Origin: Cupriavidus agavae
GTDB lineage: Bacteria; Pseudomonadota; Gammaproteobacteria; Burkholderiales; Burkholderiaceae
Assembly (NCBI RefSeq): GCF_004217045.1
Contig: NZ_SGXM01000001.1
Location: forward strand, 1,860,001-1,924,000
Direction: 5' to 3'
DNA length: 64,000 nucleotides
Shown here in pieces: positions 1 through 8,408 of the stretch. A program made the position numbers and the translations under genes. Below the pieces are notes generated by a model that was not told the DNA's origin, ran no database searches, and worked only from the letters and a program-made list of their open reading frames with translations. Numbering within the stretch: position 1 is the first letter of the stretch; the number at the start of each line of letters is the position of its first letter.

Positions 1-349
1 TCGAGCGCAGGCTGTTGTTCAGGGTCAGGGATTCCAGCTCGTCGGGCTTCGCCGTGACAGGCTGGCCCGTGATGGCGTCAAACGTCTTGTCGCCCTCGGT
101 GCGCACCATGCCGACGGACGGCGCAAACTGCAGCGCGTCGTCCTGCAACGCCTTGAGGATGGGTCCGGCCTGCGCCGCCGGCGCCTGGGTGATCTTCGTG
201 AGTGCGGCGGTCTTGGCGTCGAAGTCGTCTTCGGCGAGCGGCTTCAGGTCAGCCTGTGTGAGCGGCGTGGCGGCCCATAGCGGGGCAGCGGCCAGCAGCA
301 GCACAGCGAACATGGCGCGCAGCCATGAACGGATGTCGGGTCGGTGCAT
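1..349 (-). CDS. urtB: Urea ABC transporter permease UrtB, N-terminal part (cut by window start)
   Basis: About 116 N-terminal codons are present before the window edge. The protein opens with a signal-like hydrophobic stretch (residues about 10-27), followed by a soluble region predicted to be periplasmic. Such an N-terminal extension ahead of the membrane domain is characteristic of proteobacterial UrtB; the permease helices lie outside the window. It sits 120 bp downstream of urtA on the same strand, the usual urtA-urtB order, so it would form part of the inner-membrane channel for urea. The start chosen is the ATG at 347-349, which directly precedes the hydrophobic segment; no strong ribosome site is visible. 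Identity rests on the N-terminal region and the neighbour, so it is good but not complete. Confidence 0.8.
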   Translation of the reverse strand, partial: MHRPDIRSWLRAMFAVLLLAAAPLWAATPLTQADLKPLAEDDFDAKTAALTKITQAPAAQAGPILKALQDDALQFAPSVGMVRTEGDKTFDAITGQPVTAKPDELESLTLNNSLRS

Positions 350-411
350 TCAGGAGCCTGTTGGTAGCGCGATGGTTCGCGTCTTGTGTCTGTGGAATTT
401 GCCGCGGTGTT

Positions 412-442
412 CTCCCCTCTCCCACTTCATGGGAGAGGGGAG
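412..442. repeat. Perfect 13-bp inverted repeat between urtA and urtB
   Basis: CTCCCCTCTCCCA at 412-424 is exactly complementary to 430-442 across a 5-nt loop. There is no U-tract on either side, so it does not look like a simple intrinsic terminator. It sits in the urtA-urtB intercistronic gap. Plausible roles are stabilising the 3' end of the abundant binding-protein message, partial attenuation, or being a copy of a dispersed intergenic hairpin element. Confidence 0.7.
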
Positions 443-469
443 CGAATAGCAACGGATAGCAGCGATGCC

Positions 470-1726
470 TTAGTTGCTGACCTTGTCCGCCTTGCCTTCG
501 TTACCCGCGATGAACGGGCTCCACGGCTGGGCGCGGATCGGCTTGGCGGTCTTCCACACCACGTTGAACTGGCCGTCGCCCTTCACCTCGCCAATCATCA
601 CGGGCTTGTAGAGGTGGTGGTTGTCGCCCATCGTCAGCGTGAAGCCGTCGGGCGCCTTGAACGTCTGGCCGTACATGGCGGCGCGCACCTTGTCCGGATC
701 GGTCGAGCCGGCTTTCTTGACGGCCTGCGCCCACATGTGGATGCCCACGTAGGTGGCTTCCATCGGGTCATTGGTCACGCGCTTGTCACCGCCGGGCAGG
801 TTGTTGGCCTTGACCCATGCCGCCCACTGCTTCTTGAACGCGTCGTTCTCGGCGTTCTTGACCGACATGAAGTAGTTCCAGGCGGCCAGGTGGCCCACCA
901 GCGGCTTGGTGTCGATCCCGCGCAGTTCTTCCTCGCCCACGGAGAACGCCACCACCGGCACGTCCTTGGCCTTGAGGCCGGCGTTGCCCAGTTCCTTGTA
1001 GAACGGCACGTTGGAGTCGCCGTTGATCGTCGAGATCACGGCCGTCTTGCCGCCTTGCGAGAACTTCTTGATGTTGGCGACGATGGTCTGGTAATCGCTA
1101 TGGCCGAACGGCGTGTAGACCTCCTCGATATCCTTGTCGGCCACGCCCTTGCTCTTCAGGAAGGCGCGCAGGATCTTGTTGGTGGTGCGCGGGTAGACAT
1201 AGTCCGTACCCAGCAGGAAGTAACGCTTGGCACCGCCGCCTTCCTTGCTCATCAGGTATTCCACGGCCGGGATGGCCTGCTGGTTCGGCGCGGCGCCCGT
1301 GTAGAACACGTTCCTGGACATTTCCTCGCCCTCGTACTGCACCGGATAGAACAGCAGCGAGTTCAGTTCCTCGTAGACCGGCAGCACCGACTTGCGCGAC
1401 ACCGACGTCCAGCAGCCGAATGTCACGGCAACCTTGTCCTTGGTGATCAGCTGGCGCGCCTTCTCGGCGAACAGCGGCCAGTTCGACGCGGGGTCTACCA
1501 CTACCGGCTCGAGCTTGCGGCCCAGCACGCCGCCGCTCTTGTTGATCTCGTCGATCGTCATGAGCGCCACGTCCTTGAGCGACGTCTCGGAAATGGCCAT
1601 GGTGCCCGACAGCGAATGCAGGATGCCGATCTTGATCGGTTCCTTGGTCTGCGCCATCAGCGGGCTGGTACCGATCATCGCGGCGGCGGCTACGGCCGTC
1701 AGCGTCAGCATGTCACGTCGTTTCAT
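470..1726 (-). CDS. urtA: Urea ABC transporter substrate-binding protein UrtA
   Basis: This 418-residue type I periplasmic binding protein is the extracytoplasmic receptor of a high-affinity urea ABC importer. The N-terminus (KRR, then an alanine-rich hydrophobic stretch and a likely cleavage at about residue 25) is a signal peptide. The mature part begins with IKIGILHSLSG, typical of the amide/urea branch of the Leu/Ile/Val-binding family. The stretches TFGCWTSVSRKSVLPV and YPVQYEGEE are hallmark UrtA/FmdD segments. It is the first gene of the operon and is followed by urtB. A σ54 promoter and NtrC-like site lie upstream, fitting expression under nitrogen limitation. An amide-binding paralogue (FmdD) is the only serious alternative, and the long UrtB N-terminus downstream argues against it. 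Confidence 0.93.
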   Translation of the reverse strand: MKRRDMLTLTAVAAAAMIGTSPLMAQTKEPIKIGILHSLSGTMAISETSLKDVALMTIDEINKSGGVLGRKLEPVVVDPASNWPLFAEKARQLITKDKVAVTFGCWTSVSRKSVLPVYEELNSLLFYPVQYEGEEMSRNVFYTGAAPNQQAIPAVEYLMSKEGGGAKRYFLLGTDYVYPRTTNKILRAFLKSKGVADKDIEEVYTPFGHSDYQTIVANIKKFSQGGKTAVISTINGDSNVPFYKELGNAGLKAKDVPVVAFSVGEEELRGIDTKPLVGHLAAWNYFMSVKNAENDAFKKQWAAWVKANNLPGGDKRVTNDPMEATYVGIHMWAQAVKKAGSTDPDKVRAAMYGQTFKAPDGFTLTMGDNHHLYKPVMIGEVKGDGQFNVVWKTAKPIRAQPWSPFIAGNEGKADKVSN

Positions 1727-1797
1727 TGCAGCTCCCAGTTCGTCCGGTTCGTGTGGTTTGTGTTTTGGCAGGGACTACGCACCCCGGGTGATGCTTC

Positions 1798-1814
1798 TGC
1801 AACTAGCGTGCCAA
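1798..1814 (-). promoter_or_regulatory. σ54 (RpoN) promoter for urtA
   Basis: Read on the minus strand the site is TTGGCACG-CTAG-TTGCA. This matches the σ54 -24/-12 consensus (YTGGCACG N4 TTGCW) essentially perfectly, with the GG and GC dinucleotides in phase. Transcription would begin near 1787, about 60 nt before the urtA ATG at 1726. Nitrogen control of urea uptake by NtrC/σ54 is well established. Confidence 0.85.
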
Positions 1815-1930
1815 TGGACCGGAAGCCGGCACGTGACGTCAGGCAAGCGAGGAAGCGCCGCAGGCGACGGAACGGACCTCGCGTCCGGCAATGCGGCACC
1901 AGAACAGTGCTCATCGGGCAGCCGCGTCGA

Positions 1931-1947
1931 TGCACCGCGACTGTGCA
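1931..1947. promoter_or_regulatory. NtrC-like enhancer site
   Basis: TGCAC-N7-GTGCA is a dyad with the spacing of the NtrC consensus (TGCACCA N3 TGGTGCA). It lies about 120 bp upstream of the σ54 promoter, a normal enhancer distance. A second, imperfect half-site pair follows at 1947-1964 (CACCA, then TGGTGCA with one extra spacer base). The two together suggest cooperative NtrC binding for urtA. The inner bases of the first site are only partly conserved. Confidence 0.6.
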
Positions 1948-2083
1948 ACACCAGAGTTGGTGCATCCCGCCCCACTTCTGGCGTTTTAAGGAAACGGCCA
2001 TTATTAGGTTTCGCATGACCGACCAGAATTGACTGCGTAAGCCCTCGCACAGAGGTACGGGGTTTCTGACTAGGAGAATTGCG

Positions 2084-2746
2084 ATGAACACCGCACAACG
2101 AATGCTGGCCGGCGTGGTGCTCGGTTTGTGTGCAATGGGGGCGCAGGCTGCAGAGAATGCCGACCTGAGCGTGGGCGGCTTGATCCGTCCTGCCGCATGC
2201 AACGTCAGCCTGTCGAACAATGGGGTAGTCGATCAGGGCATCGTCAAAGCCCTCGATCTGAAGAATTCGGAGTTCACCCGGCTGGACGACGCCACGCTAA
2301 CCATGAACATCGACTGTGAAGCCAGCATGGCGGTCGCGGTAGGCCTCACTGACGCCCGGTCCGGATCCAGCGTGAGCGGCATCCCGCATTTCATTACCTC
2401 GGCGTACTACGACGGCAATGGCTTCGGCCTGGGAAAGAGCGGAAACAACAAGCTGGGTTCGTACGTCATCGTGCCGAAGCATACCGCCACGGCGGACGGC
2501 AAGACCGTCACAACTATCTGGAAGGGGGCATCGACGGGGTGGAAAGCGTATTCGAGCAACGACGCGATGGGACCAGCCTGGATGCATAGCTGGAGCGGCA
2601 CCAGCGGTACCTCGCCGGTGAATCACCAGAATATCTCCCAGGAACTGGTCATCAAGACAGCGCTGAACAAGAAAGCAGATCTGCCGAATATCGATAGCGA
2701 CCTCCCGATCGACGGTCTCGCCACGTTTACCCTGCGGTACCTCTGA
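2084..2746 (+). CDS. DUF1120-family secreted fimbrial-like protein (copy A)
   Basis: This is a 220-residue protein with a Sec signal peptide (cleavage after AQA at about residue 22). The mature part starts with a β-rich segment, LSVGGLIRPAACNVSL, and ends with LPIDGLATFTLRYL. Two cysteines (about residues 38 and 78) could form the disulfide seen in pilin-like folds. The family resembles chaperone-usher subunits, but no chaperone or usher is nearby. Two paralogues in this window (52052-52741 and 54324-55010) share the GVxDxG motif, the conserved cysteines and the IDGxAT end. AGGAG lies 7 nt before the ATG. The gene stands alone between urt and cyo. Function is unknown. Confidence 0.8.
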   Translation: MNTAQRMLAGVVLGLCAMGAQAAENADLSVGGLIRPAACNVSLSNNGVVDQGIVKALDLKNSEFTRLDDATLTMNIDCEASMAVAVGLTDARSGSSVSGIPHFITSAYYDGNGFGLGKSGNNKLGSYVIVPKHTATADGKTVTTIWKGASTGWKAYSSNDAMGPAWMHSWSGTSGTSPVNHQNISQELVIKTALNKKADLPNIDSDLPIDGLATFTLRYL

Positions 2747-2802
2747 AGCTGCCGACCCCGGATCGGCGCTGCCGCAGGGCTCGCGCTGCCGGCGGCGGCA
2801 GG

Positions 2803-2837
2803 CAAAAAAAAACGGGACCCGCTGGGGTCCCGTTTTT
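2803..2837. terminator. Bidirectional intrinsic terminator between DUF1120-A and cyoD
   Basis: A 9-bp stem, ACGGGACCC (2812-2820) with its complement at 2825-2833, and a GCTG loop is flanked by an A-run on the left and a T-run on the right. It can therefore terminate the plus-strand DUF1120 gene and the minus-strand cyo operon. Confidence 0.9.
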
Positions 2838-2856
2838 CATGCAGAGGCGAGGATGC

Positions 2857-3207
2857 TTACTTGCTCATCCACGGCATCATGTTGGCGTTCATGTTGTGCA
2901 TGATCCAGAGCGAACCGGCCAGCACGATGAACAGGATCAGGACCGTGAACAGCAGGGCCATCACGTTCCACTTCTGTCCATCCGAACCGTCCAGGTGCAG
3001 GAAGTACTTCAGATGCACGATGATCTGCACCACGGCCAGGCCCAGGACGATCCAGAGCATGGTGGCGCGGTCCATCGAGCCATCCATCACGATCTTGAAC
3101 GGGATGGCCGTCAGGATGACCGCCAGCACGAAGCCGATGACATACGACTTGACGCTGCTGTGGCCATGCGAGGCGCCATGGGCGCCCGTAGCGTGTTGCT
3201 GTGCCAT
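2857..3207 (-). CDS. cyoD: Cytochrome bo3 ubiquinol oxidase subunit IV (CyoD)
   Basis: This is a 116-residue inner-membrane protein with three predicted helices (about residues 22-42, 50-70 and 82-105). It carries the CyoD signatures IVHLKYFLHLD and a short histidine-containing N-terminus (GAHGASHGHSS). CyoD assists CuB binding and assembly of the oxidase. It is the last gene of cyoABCD, directly abutting cyoC, and is followed by the terminator at 2803-2837. Confidence 0.95.
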   Translation of the reverse strand: MAQQHATGAHGASHGHSSVKSYVIGFVLAVILTAIPFKIVMDGSMDRATMLWIVLGLAVVQIIVHLKYFLHLDGSDGQKWNVMALLFTVLILFIVLAGSLWIMHNMNANMMPWMSK

Positions 3208-3852
3208 TTACATTGCTCCCATCAGGTAGACGACGGTGAACACACCGATCCAGACCACGTCCAGGAAGTGCCAGAACAGGCTCAGGCAGTTCAGGCGCTT
3301 GGTCACGACCGGGGTCAGGCCCTTCTTCGACAGTTGGTACATCAGCACCAGCATCCACAGCATGCCGCTTGCGACGTGCAGGCCGTGGGTGCCCACCAGC
3401 GTGAAGAACGACGACAGGAATGCGCTGCGGCTCGGGCCGGCGCCTTCATGGATCAGATGCTGGAACTCGTAGATTTCCATGCACATGAATGCCGCGCCGA
3501 GCAGGAACGTCACGGCCAGCCAGAACATCACGCGGCCGCGCTGCTGGTTTTGCATCGACACCATGGCAAAGCCATAGGTGATCGACGACACCAGCAGGAT
3601 GCCGGTTTCCACCAGCACGAAGTTCAGATCGAACAGCTCCTTGCCCGACGGGCCGCCTGCCACTTCGCCGCGCAGGACGGCGTAGGCGGCGAACAGGCAC
3701 GCGAACAGGATGCAGTCGCTCATCAGGTACAGCCAGAAACCGAAGACGGTGTTCTCGCTGGTGTCGTGATGCGCGTGGTCGTGCGACTCGTCGTGCGAGT
3801 GCGCATGCGCGGGGGCTTGCGCCCCGAAGCGGTCAAGTACTTCTGTCGACAT
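3208..3852 (-). CDS. cyoC: Cytochrome bo3 ubiquinol oxidase subunit III (CyoC)
   Basis: This 214-residue heme-copper oxidase subunit III has five predicted membrane helices. The conserved glutamate-containing segment [10 protein letters not shown] and the C-terminal [18 protein letters not shown] are typical. The N-terminus is notably histidine-rich ([14 protein letters not shown], residues about 16-29) ahead of the first helix, longer in His than usual CyoC. It stabilises subunit I in the bo3 complex. It lies 5 nt downstream of cyoB and its stop abuts cyoD, consistent with one transcript. Confidence 0.95.
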   Translation of the reverse strand: MSTEVLDRFGAQAPAHAHSHDESHDHAHHDTSENTVFGFWLYLMSDCILFACLFAAYAVLRGEVAGGPSGKELFDLNFVLVETGILLVSSITYGFAMVSMQNQQRGRVMFWLAVTFLLGAAFMCMEIYEFQHLIHEGAGPSRSAFLSSFFTLVGTHGLHVASGMLWMLVLMYQLSKKGLTPVVTKRLNCLSLFWHFLDVVWIGVFTVVYLMGAM

Positions 3853-3857
3853 GGTTA

Positions 3858-5834
3858 TCAGCCCTGGGCAGCAACGCGCTGCTGGTAGCGGGTTTCGATC
3901 TGCTCGACCTCGGTGGCCGGCACGTAGTAGTCGATGTGGTCATCGTTGGCGCGGCGGATGAACGCCACCACCATGCCGACCAGGCCCACGGCGGCAAGCC
4001 ACCAGATGTGCCACGTCAGCGCAAAGCCCAGCGCCAGGCTCCAGGCACCCATGTAGAAGCCGGCAGCGGTGTTCTTCGGCATGTGGATCTGCTCGAAGCC
4101 GTCCGTGCGGATCTTCTCGCCACGGGCCTTCATGTCGGCGAACGCGTCCAGGTCACGCACCACCGGGGTGTGCGCGAAGTTGTAGAACGCGGGCGGCGAC
4201 GACGTTGCCCATTCCAGCGTACGGCCACCCCACGGGTCGCCAGTCACGTCGGCCAGCTTCTTGCGGTCGCGGATCGACACGATGATCTGCAGCACCTGGA
4301 AGCCGATGCCCATGGCCACGAACACCACGCCCACCACGGCCAGATGCAGCCACGGCGTCCATTCCGGGTTGTCGGTGTGGTTCAGGCGACGGGTCATGCC
4401 CATCAGGCCCAGCACGTACAGCGGCATGAAGGCGAAGTAGAAGCCCACCAGCCAGCACCAGAAAGCGCACTTGCCCAGGCGCTCGTTCAGCTTGAAGCCG
4501 AACGCCTTCGGCCACCAGTAGGTGACGCCGGCCAGGTAGCCGAACAGCACGCCGCCGATGATCACGTTATGGAAGTGGGCAATCAGGAACAGCGAGTTGT
4601 GCAGCACGAAGTCAGCAGCCGGCACGGCCATCAGCACGCCGGTCATGCCGCCGATCACGAACGTGACCATGAAGCCCAGCGTCCACAGCACCGGCGACGT
4701 GAACTCCACGCGGCCACGGTACATCGTGAACAGCCAGTTGAAGATCTTCACGCCCGTCGGGATCGAGATGATCATCGTGGTGATGCCGAAGAACGCATTC
4801 ACGTTGGCGCCGGAGCCCATCGTGAAGAAGTGGTGCAGCCAGACGATGAACGACAGCACCATGATCGCGCTGGTGGCATAAACCATGCCCTTGTAGCCGA
4901 ACAGCTTCTTGCGCGAGAACGTGGCGATGATTTCCGAGAAGATACCGAAGGCCGGCAGCACCAGGATGTAGACCTCGGGGTGACCCCAGATCCAGATCAG
5001 GTTCACGTACATCATGGCGTTACCGCCGCCATCGTTCGTGAAGAAGTGCATGTCGAAGTAACGGTCCAGGCCCAGCAGTGCCAGCGACACCGTCAGCACC
5101 GGGAAGGCGGCCACGATCAGCACGTTCGTGCACAGCACGGTCCACGTGAACACCGGCATGCGCATCAGCGTCATGCCCGGGGCGCGCATCTTCAGGATCG
5201 TCACCAGGAAGTTCACGCCGGTCAGCAGCGTGCCCAACCCTGATATCTGCAGGGCCCAGAGGTAGTAGTCCACCCCCACGCCCGGGCTGTAGTCGATGCC
5301 CGACAGCGGCGGGTAGGCCAGCCAGCCGGTCTTGGCGAATTCGCCAACGCCCAGCGACACGTTCACCAGCATCGCGCCAGCCACGAACAGCCAGAAGCTC
5401 AGCGTGTTCAGGAACGGGAACGCCACGTCGCGCGCACCGATCTGCAGCGGCACCACCAGGTTCATCAGGCCCGTCATCAGCGGCATGGCCACGAAGAAGA
5501 TCATGATGACGCCGTGCGCCGTGAACACCTGGTCATAGTGCTCGGGCGGCAGGAAGCCGGTGTTGCCGTTGGTGGCAACCGCCAGCTGGGTACGCATCAT
5601 GACCGCGTCGGCAAAGCCGCGCAGCAGCATGATCAGCGCCACCAGCGAATACATGATGCCGATGCGCTTGTGGTCGACCGAGGTAATCCACTCGGTCCAC
5701 AGGTAACCCCACTTCTTGAAATACGAGATCGCACCGAGCAGCGCCAGCCCACCGAGGGCGACGCAGGTCAGTGTGACCATGATGATCGGCTCATGAAACG
5801 GAATCGCCGACAAACTCAATTTGCCAAACATCAT
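3858..5834 (-). CDS. cyoB: Cytochrome bo3 ubiquinol oxidase subunit I (CyoB)
   Basis: The 658-residue catalytic subunit oxidises ubiquinol and reduces O2 to water while pumping protons. The metal ligands are all visible: His107 and His422 for the low-spin heme, His420 for the high-spin heme, and His285 (in WGHPEVY), His334 and His335 for CuB, with Tyr289 of the His-Tyr crosslink. The quinol-oxidase N-terminal extension and long C-terminus match CyoB rather than cytochrome c oxidase subunit I. The gene is 5 nt from cyoA and from cyoC. Confidence 0.97.
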   Translation of the reverse strand: MMFGKLSLSAIPFHEPIIMVTLTCVALGGLALLGAISYFKKWGYLWTEWITSVDHKRIGIMYSLVALIMLLRGFADAVMMRTQLAVATNGNTGFLPPEHYDQVFTAHGVIMIFFVAMPLMTGLMNLVVPLQIGARDVAFPFLNTLSFWLFVAGAMLVNVSLGVGEFAKTGWLAYPPLSGIDYSPGVGVDYYLWALQISGLGTLLTGVNFLVTILKMRAPGMTLMRMPVFTWTVLCTNVLIVAAFPVLTVSLALLGLDRYFDMHFFTNDGGGNAMMYVNLIWIWGHPEVYILVLPAFGIFSEIIATFSRKKLFGYKGMVYATSAIMVLSFIVWLHHFFTMGSGANVNAFFGITTMIISIPTGVKIFNWLFTMYRGRVEFTSPVLWTLGFMVTFVIGGMTGVLMAVPAADFVLHNSLFLIAHFHNVIIGGVLFGYLAGVTYWWPKAFGFKLNERLGKCAFWCWLVGFYFAFMPLYVLGLMGMTRRLNHTDNPEWTPWLHLAVVGVVFVAMGIGFQVLQIIVSIRDRKKLADVTGDPWGGRTLEWATSSPPAFYNFAHTPVVRDLDAFADMKARGEKIRTDGFEQIHMPKNTAAGFYMGAWSLALGFALTWHIWWLAAVGLVGMVVAFIRRANDDHIDYYVPATEVEQIETRYQQRVAAQG

Positions 5835-5839
5835 TGCTC

Positions 5840-6808
5840 CTAGATTTGCGCGCCCACGGCCGGGGTGGCCGGCGTGGTGAGGGACACACGCTCTTCGCCG
5901 AGCGTGTTACGCGACGTGCAGACCGGACCGCCATCGAAACCTTCGCGGGCGACTGCCTGGCCGTCGTGGCCCATGTACTGGTGCAGGATGCCGGTGAACA
6001 GTCCGTCTTCGACACGGCCGAAGTACGTCACCGGTTCTGCTTCGCTCGGCTTGGCCAGGACCTTGTAGTCTGCCGAAGCGAGCTGCTTGCTGGACGCGCG
6101 CACCTGTTCCACCCACTTGTCGAACTCGAAGTTCGACATGGCGAGCGCCTTGAACTTCATGCCCGAGAAGCCGCCGCCGCTGTAGTTGGCGGACATGCCG
6201 TCGTACGAGCCGGCTTCATTGGCAATGAGGTGCAGCTTGGTTTCCATCCCGGCCATGGCATACACCTGGCTGCCCAGTTGCGGGATGAAGAACGAATTCA
6301 TGATCGAATCCGACGTGATCTTGAAGTTGACCGGGGTGTTGACCGGCAGCGCCAGCTGGTTCACCGTCGCGATCTTCAGTTCCGGATAGATGAACAGCCA
6401 CTTCCAGTTCATCGCCACGGCTTCCACCTGGATCGGCTTGACGTTCGATTCCAGCGGCTTGTACGGATCCAGGTCGTGCGAAGACTTCCACGTGATGATG
6501 CCCAGCGCGATGATGATCAGGCAGGGAATCAGCCACACCACCACTTCGATCCTCGTGGAGTGCGACCAGTCGGGGTCATAGGTGGCCTTGGTGTTGCTGG
6601 CGCGGTATTTCCACGCGAACACGAAGATCAGCACGATGACCGGCACGACGACCAGCAGCATGAGCCAGGTGGCGATCAGGATGATGCCCTTGATGTCCAC
6701 GCCGACTTGCCCCTTGGGGTTCATCAGGGCGTAGTCGCAGCCGGCCAGCAGGAGCAGGCCAAGGCAAGGCAGGAACCGCATCAGGCGCGGCAATGTTGGT
6801 GTCTTCAT
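5840..6808 (-). CDS. cyoA: Cytochrome bo3 ubiquinol oxidase subunit II (CyoA), lipoprotein
   Basis: This is a 322-residue subunit II with a lipoprotein signal peptide whose lipobox LLAGC places the lipidated Cys at residue 24. Two membrane helices follow (about 45-65 and 90-110), then a periplasmic cupredoxin domain. The CuA ligands of cytochrome c oxidases are missing, as expected for a quinol oxidase. The ATG at 6806-6808 was chosen because it gives a normal signal peptide; an in-frame ATG 20 codons upstream would bury it. First gene of the cyo operon, with the promoter presumably in the 6809-7335 region. Confidence 0.94.
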   Translation of the reverse strand: MKTPTLPRLMRFLPCLGLLLLAGCDYALMNPKGQVGVDIKGIILIATWLMLLVVVPVIVLIFVFAWKYRASNTKATYDPDWSHSTRIEVVVWLIPCLIIIALGIITWKSSHDLDPYKPLESNVKPIQVEAVAMNWKWLFIYPELKIATVNQLALPVNTPVNFKITSDSIMNSFFIPQLGSQVYAMAGMETKLHLIANEAGSYDGMSANYSGGGFSGMKFKALAMSNFEFDKWVEQVRASSKQLASADYKVLAKPSEAEPVTYFGRVEDGLFTGILHQYMGHDGQAVAREGFDGGPVCTSRNTLGEERVSLTTPATPAVGAQI

Positions 6809-7334
6809 GTCACGACGGTCTGGTTGCGCCACGCCTGTGCACAAGCGTGGCACCGCCACCTGCTGCACGGGGCAACGGGCTGGCTGGGCTGGGGAAAACC
6901 GGGGACGTGTCCAAAGCTGGCGATGCGGATGGGGCGATGGACCATGCGGCCGGGCAACGCCATGAACGCGGCTTGGACAGCAACTGACGACTGCGTGCGC
7001 GAAACGCCGGGGGCGGAAGCGTGCGCTGAGGTAACCGACTGCCTGAACTGCGATCGTTCCCGGTTCGGAGCAGCCACCGGGAGAAGCGTTGTGTAACGAT
7101 GCCCACGCGATTACCGCTTGCTATAGACCGCTACGCCAGCGCAGCGAAAACGGTCTCCGAGCGGATATCGCATTACATAAAACATCGTTGGCCGCGAATG
7201 TACCGCAACGCAACATTGCGGGTAAACCCAAACACATCGGAAACACTGTTCTTTTTATCGGACAATGTTCACAGATGTAGCGCAGACGAAACAGTCACAC
7301 TGTGATCCGATGCGGAGTGCGAAATTTTCTGGAC
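6809..7334. other. Intergenic region upstream of cyoA, no gene recognised
   Basis: About 525 bp carry no convincing coding sequence; the short open frames lack recognisable protein features. The part from about 7100 to 7330 is AT-richer than its surroundings and probably holds the cyo promoter. It includes a small hairpin (CCGCAA 7203-7208 / TTGCGG 7216-7221) and an 11-bp palindrome TCACACTGTGA (7295-7305). I could not assign a regulator from the sequence. Confidence 0.5.
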
Positions 7335-7368
7335 AAAAGAAACGGGCCGCGTTCTAGCGGCCCGTTTC
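7335..7368 (-). terminator. Intrinsic terminator of the MaoC/acyl-CoA dehydrogenase cluster
   Basis: A perfect 12-bp stem, GAAACGGGCCGC (7339-7350) with its complement 7357-7368 and a 6-nt loop, is followed on the minus strand by TTTC/TTTTG. It lies just downstream of the MaoC stop at 7386. Confidence 0.9.
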
Positions 7369-7385
7369 GATCCGATGCTGGACGC

Positions 7386-7859
7386 TCAGGAATAGCGCCG
7401 GCTGATCGATTCTGCCACGCAGACCGGACGGTCACTGCCCTCGCGCTCGATCGTGACCTCCCACGTCGACTGCGCGCCGGTCAGGCCGTTCGGCGTCGGG
7501 TCGAGCCGCTCGACCTTCAGCAGCTTCACACGGCCGCGCAGACGGCTGCCCACCGGCACCGGCGCGGTGAAGCGCACGCGGTTCAGCCCGTAGTTGACGC
7601 CCATCTTGACGCCTTCCATGTGGATCGCGCTGGCCATCAGCTGCGGCAGCAGCGACAGCGTCAGGAACCCGTGGGCCACCGGGGCGCCGAACGGCGACTC
7701 CCGCCGGGCGCGCTCGACGTCGACGTGGATCCACTGGTGGTCACCCGTGGCCTCGGCGAACAGGTTGACCTGCTGCTGGGTGATCTCGAACCACTCGCTG
7801 ACGGCCACTTCCTGGCCCTGAAGGGTTTCCAGCTCTTCGAGCGATGCGATGGTGCGCAT
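7386..7859 (-). CDS. MaoC-family (R)-specific enoyl-CoA hydratase
   Basis: This is a 157-residue single hot-dog-fold protein. The hydratase-2 signature is present at about residues 37-46 (ATGDHQWIHVD), giving the catalytic Asp/His pair, and AHGFLTLSLLP follows. Proteins of this type hydrate trans-2-enoyl-CoA. It is the last gene of a minus-strand cluster of two MaoC proteins and two acyl-CoA dehydrogenases, so it should work on an acyl-CoA oxidised by those enzymes. The substrate is unknown. Confidence 0.88.
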   Translation of the reverse strand: MRTIASLEELETLQGQEVAVSEWFEITQQQVNLFAEATGDHQWIHVDVERARRESPFGAPVAHGFLTLSLLPQLMASAIHMEGVKMGVNYGLNRVRFTAPVPVGSRLRGRVKLLKVERLDPTPNGLTGAQSTWEVTIEREGSDRPVCVAESISRRYS

Positions 7860-7892
7860 GTTCTCTATCTCCTTGTTGTTGGGGGCAGGACG

Positions 7893-8345
7893 CTACGCCG
7901 GGCGGCGCTTGTACATGCCCATGCCCTTGACCGTGCAGACCACCTCGCCCTTCTGATTGGTGCCCACCCACTGGGTCAGCACCACGCCACGGTCGGGCTT
8001 CGAGTTCGAGGGCCGCGTCTCCAGGATCCGCAGCACGGCGGTCAGGGTGTCGCCGGCATAGACCGGCTTGATCCAGCGGACTTCATCCACGCCCGGCGAA
8101 CCCATGCTGGTCGACCGGTCGCCCATCGACTGTACCAGCAGGCGCATGATGATGCCGCACGTCATCCAGCCGCTCGAGATCAGCCCGCCGTAGATGCTCT
8201 GCTCGGCGGCGGCCTTGTCGACATGGAACGGCTGCGGGTCGTACTGCCTGGCGAAAGCGACGATCTCTTCCTCGGTGACGTGGTAGCTGCCGAGCGGGAT
8301 CTCGCTGCCAACGACGTAGTCTTCGAAATACATCTTGTCGGACAT
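7893..8345 (-). CDS. MaoC-family dehydratase
   Basis: This is a 150-residue hot-dog-fold protein with the hydratase residues in FARQYDPQPFHVD (about residues 32-44) and the SSGWMTCGIIMR segment typical of one MaoC subgroup. It lies 33 nt upstream of the other MaoC gene. Two adjacent single-domain MaoC proteins can act separately or as a heterodimer; the sequence does not decide. The hairpin terminator at 8360-8391 lies just before it, so it may have its own promoter or depend on read-through. Confidence 0.88.
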   Translation of the reverse strand: MSDKMYFEDYVVGSEIPLGSYHVTEEEIVAFARQYDPQPFHVDKAAAEQSIYGGLISSGWMTCGIIMRLLVQSMGDRSTSMGSPGVDEVRWIKPVYAGDTLTAVLRILETRPSNSKPDRGVVLTQWVGTNQKGEVVCTVKGMGMYKRRPA

Positions 8346-8359
8346 GGGGGCTCCAAAGC

Positions 8360-8391
8360 AAAAAACCGCGCTCGGGGTCTCCGGCGCGGTT
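8360..8391 (-). terminator. Intrinsic terminator after the 372-residue acyl-CoA dehydrogenase gene
   Basis: AACCGCGC (8364-8371) pairs with GCGCGGTT (8384-8391), and the minus strand continues with a run of six T. It separates the acyl-CoA dehydrogenase genes from the MaoC genes, splitting what looks like one operon. Confidence 0.8.
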
Positions 8392-8408
8392 CAAGTCAAG
8401 GCTGTCGA

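Noticed and set aside
386..2032. A plus-strand frame of 548 codons opposite urtA
   Set aside because: Antisense to urtA and runs across the σ54/NtrC region; no family features.
7089..7305. Short plus-strand frames in the cyo upstream region
   Set aside because: No ribosome site, no recognisable protein, and the base composition is that of a promoter region.
7295..7305. Palindrome TCACACTGTGA considered as a CRP or FNR site
   Set aside because: The half-sites are in the wrong order and spacing for CRP, and there is no FNR-type TTGAT-N4-ATCAA. Left as an unassigned dyad in the region entry.
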